Assembly: GCA_945910715.1 (NCBI GenBank)
Contig: CAMDZU010000088.1
Coordinates: forward strand, 1-6,106
Source of the DNA: an uncultured Clostridia bacterium
GTDB lineage: Bacteria; Bacillota; Clostridia; Oscillospirales; Ruminococcaceae
Reading direction: 5' to 3'
Length of the DNA stretch: 6,106 bases
The notes under the pieces are model-generated. The model worked only from the letters and a program-made list of their open reading frames with translations, ran no database searches and had not been told where the DNA came from. This document shows, piece after piece, positions 5,512-6,106 of this stretch. The translations under genes and the position numbers were made by a program. The stretch's first letter is position 1. Every line of letters begins with the position of its first letter.

Positions 5512-6094
5512 TGTTTTCGTCCTCGTCTGTTGTAGTTTCGTTATTCCGGCTTTGCTCGTCGGGATTTTCGGGTCTGTAAAGAGTCTTTTGTCGGTCGGCG
5601 GTGCAGATTTCCTGCAACAGGTTGTTGAATTCCTGTATTTCGTCAGGCTCAAAGCGGAACAGCATAAGCACAATGAAAATCCGTATTGCAAGAGTGCACA
5701 TAAGTATCGGCAGCTGGTCTAAAAAGGTAACTCCCGGGGTGAAAATCAGAAAATACGAGGCGATAATCATATCGATAATAAAGCTGCCAAGAATAATTGC
5801 CGAAAGCACCTTGTAGCCCATGGTTTTCTGAAGTTGGCCGTCAAGGGTGGCGTATTCAAGACCTTTTCTTATGCGCCCCACAAAAACGGGGCCTGCAAAA
5901 TCCTTTTTGTAGGACTTGTACTTTGTTATTTTCACCGTGTCGCCCTCACGGCGGAAAAGAGTTACGGGAGAGCCCTTCAGCTTATGAAACTGGAAATACT
6001 TCTGCTCATCAATCCGCTTGTCAAATTCCTCCGTAAGCCGCTCAACGCTCATACGGGTATCAATGGTTATGGGAACATATCTGAAATTTTTCAT
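5498..6094 (-). CDS. Two-helix membrane protein of unknown function
   Basis: The 198-residue product has a charged N-terminal region of about 90 residues (MKNFRYVPITIDTRMSVERL), probably a small soluble domain with several beta-prone stretches such as PVTLFRREGDTVKITKY. Two hydrophobic helices follow at about 96-118 (IILGSFIIDMIIASYFLIF) and 125-147 (ILMCTLAIRIFIVLMLF). A short polar, acidic tail of about 50 residues ends TTTDEDENNERD. Two helices imply both ends on the same, probably cytoplasmic, side. No signal peptide or catalytic motif is recognised. The ATG at 6094 is only 12 bases from the window edge and no clear ribosome binding site is visible before it, so a start further upstream cannot be excluded. 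Its 3' end overlaps the fumarase gene by 14 bases, so the two are co-transcribed and probably translationally coupled, but no functional link is apparent from sequence. Confidence 0.8.
   Translation of the reverse strand: MKNFRYVPITIDTRMSVERLTEEFDKRIDEQKYFQFHKLKGSPVTLFRREGDTVKITKYKSYKKDFAGPVFVGRIRKGLEYATLDGQLQKTMGYKVLSAIILGSFIIDMIIASYFLIFTPGVTFLDQLPILMCTLAIRIFIVLMLFRFEPDEIQEFNNLLQEICTADRQKTLYRPENPDEQSRNNETTTDEDENNERD
5520..5524 (-). promoter_or_regulatory. Ribosome binding site fixing the fumarase start
   Basis: GAGGA on the - strand, eight bases before ATG 5511 and inside the 3' end of the upstream gene. It excludes the longer 340-residue reading frame that begins at 5691. Confidence 0.8.
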
Positions 6095-6106
6095 TTTACA
6101 ATTTCT

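Noticed and set aside
5512..5691. 60-residue N-terminal extension of the fumarase
   Set aside because: It overlaps the upstream membrane protein gene in another frame, is Cys/Ser-rich and unlike the family, while ATG 5511 has a good ribosome binding site.

Overview
The window reads as a chromosomal segment of a low-to-mid GC Gram-positive bacterium, most likely a clostridial Firmicute of the Ruminococcus/Oscillospiraceae kind. The grounds are the RpoA and L17 sequences, strong AGGAG-type ribosome binding sites, an anti-sigma-like protein of a style common in gut Clostridia, and a two-subunit-type class I fumarase. The genus-level guess is inference from family resemblance; no database search was possible.

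Layout. The left end (1-1187, + strand) is the tail of the ribosomal-protein/RNA polymerase operon: the 3' part of rpoA, then rplQ, closed by a strong intrinsic terminator. Everything to the right lies on the - strand and converges on that terminator. Read in the direction of transcription from the right edge, there is a two-helix membrane protein of unknown function (6094-5498). It overlaps the alpha subunit of a class I Fe-S fumarase (5511-4669). An 80-base gap with an inverted repeat and a possible ECF-type promoter follows, then an ECF sigma factor (4588-4064). The sigma gene overlaps a one-pass membrane protein with a very acidic extracytoplasmic half, probably its anti-sigma factor (4074-2569). 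A 15-bp terminator hairpin then sits directly against a near-consensus housekeeping promoter. That promoter drives a D-2-hydroxyacid dehydrogenase (2463-1513) followed by two small ORFs, a 49-residue one-helix membrane protein and a less certain 56-residue ORF, both ending at the shared bidirectional terminator.

How the genes work together. The sigma factor and membrane protein form a translationally coupled sigma/anti-sigma pair, presumably sensing an envelope or extracellular condition; the signal and regulon cannot be read from this window. The fumarase alpha subunit should need a beta subunit that is not next to it here. The dehydrogenase is an independent metabolic transcription unit that may reduce hydroxypyruvate, glyoxylate or a similar 2-keto acid. 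No mobile element, CRISPR array, tRNA or rRNA was seen. The most unusual items are the anti-sigma-like protein (131 residues without a basic side chain, and an apparent internally duplicated sensor domain), the orphan fumarase subunit, and the small ORFs packed between the dehydrogenase and the terminator.
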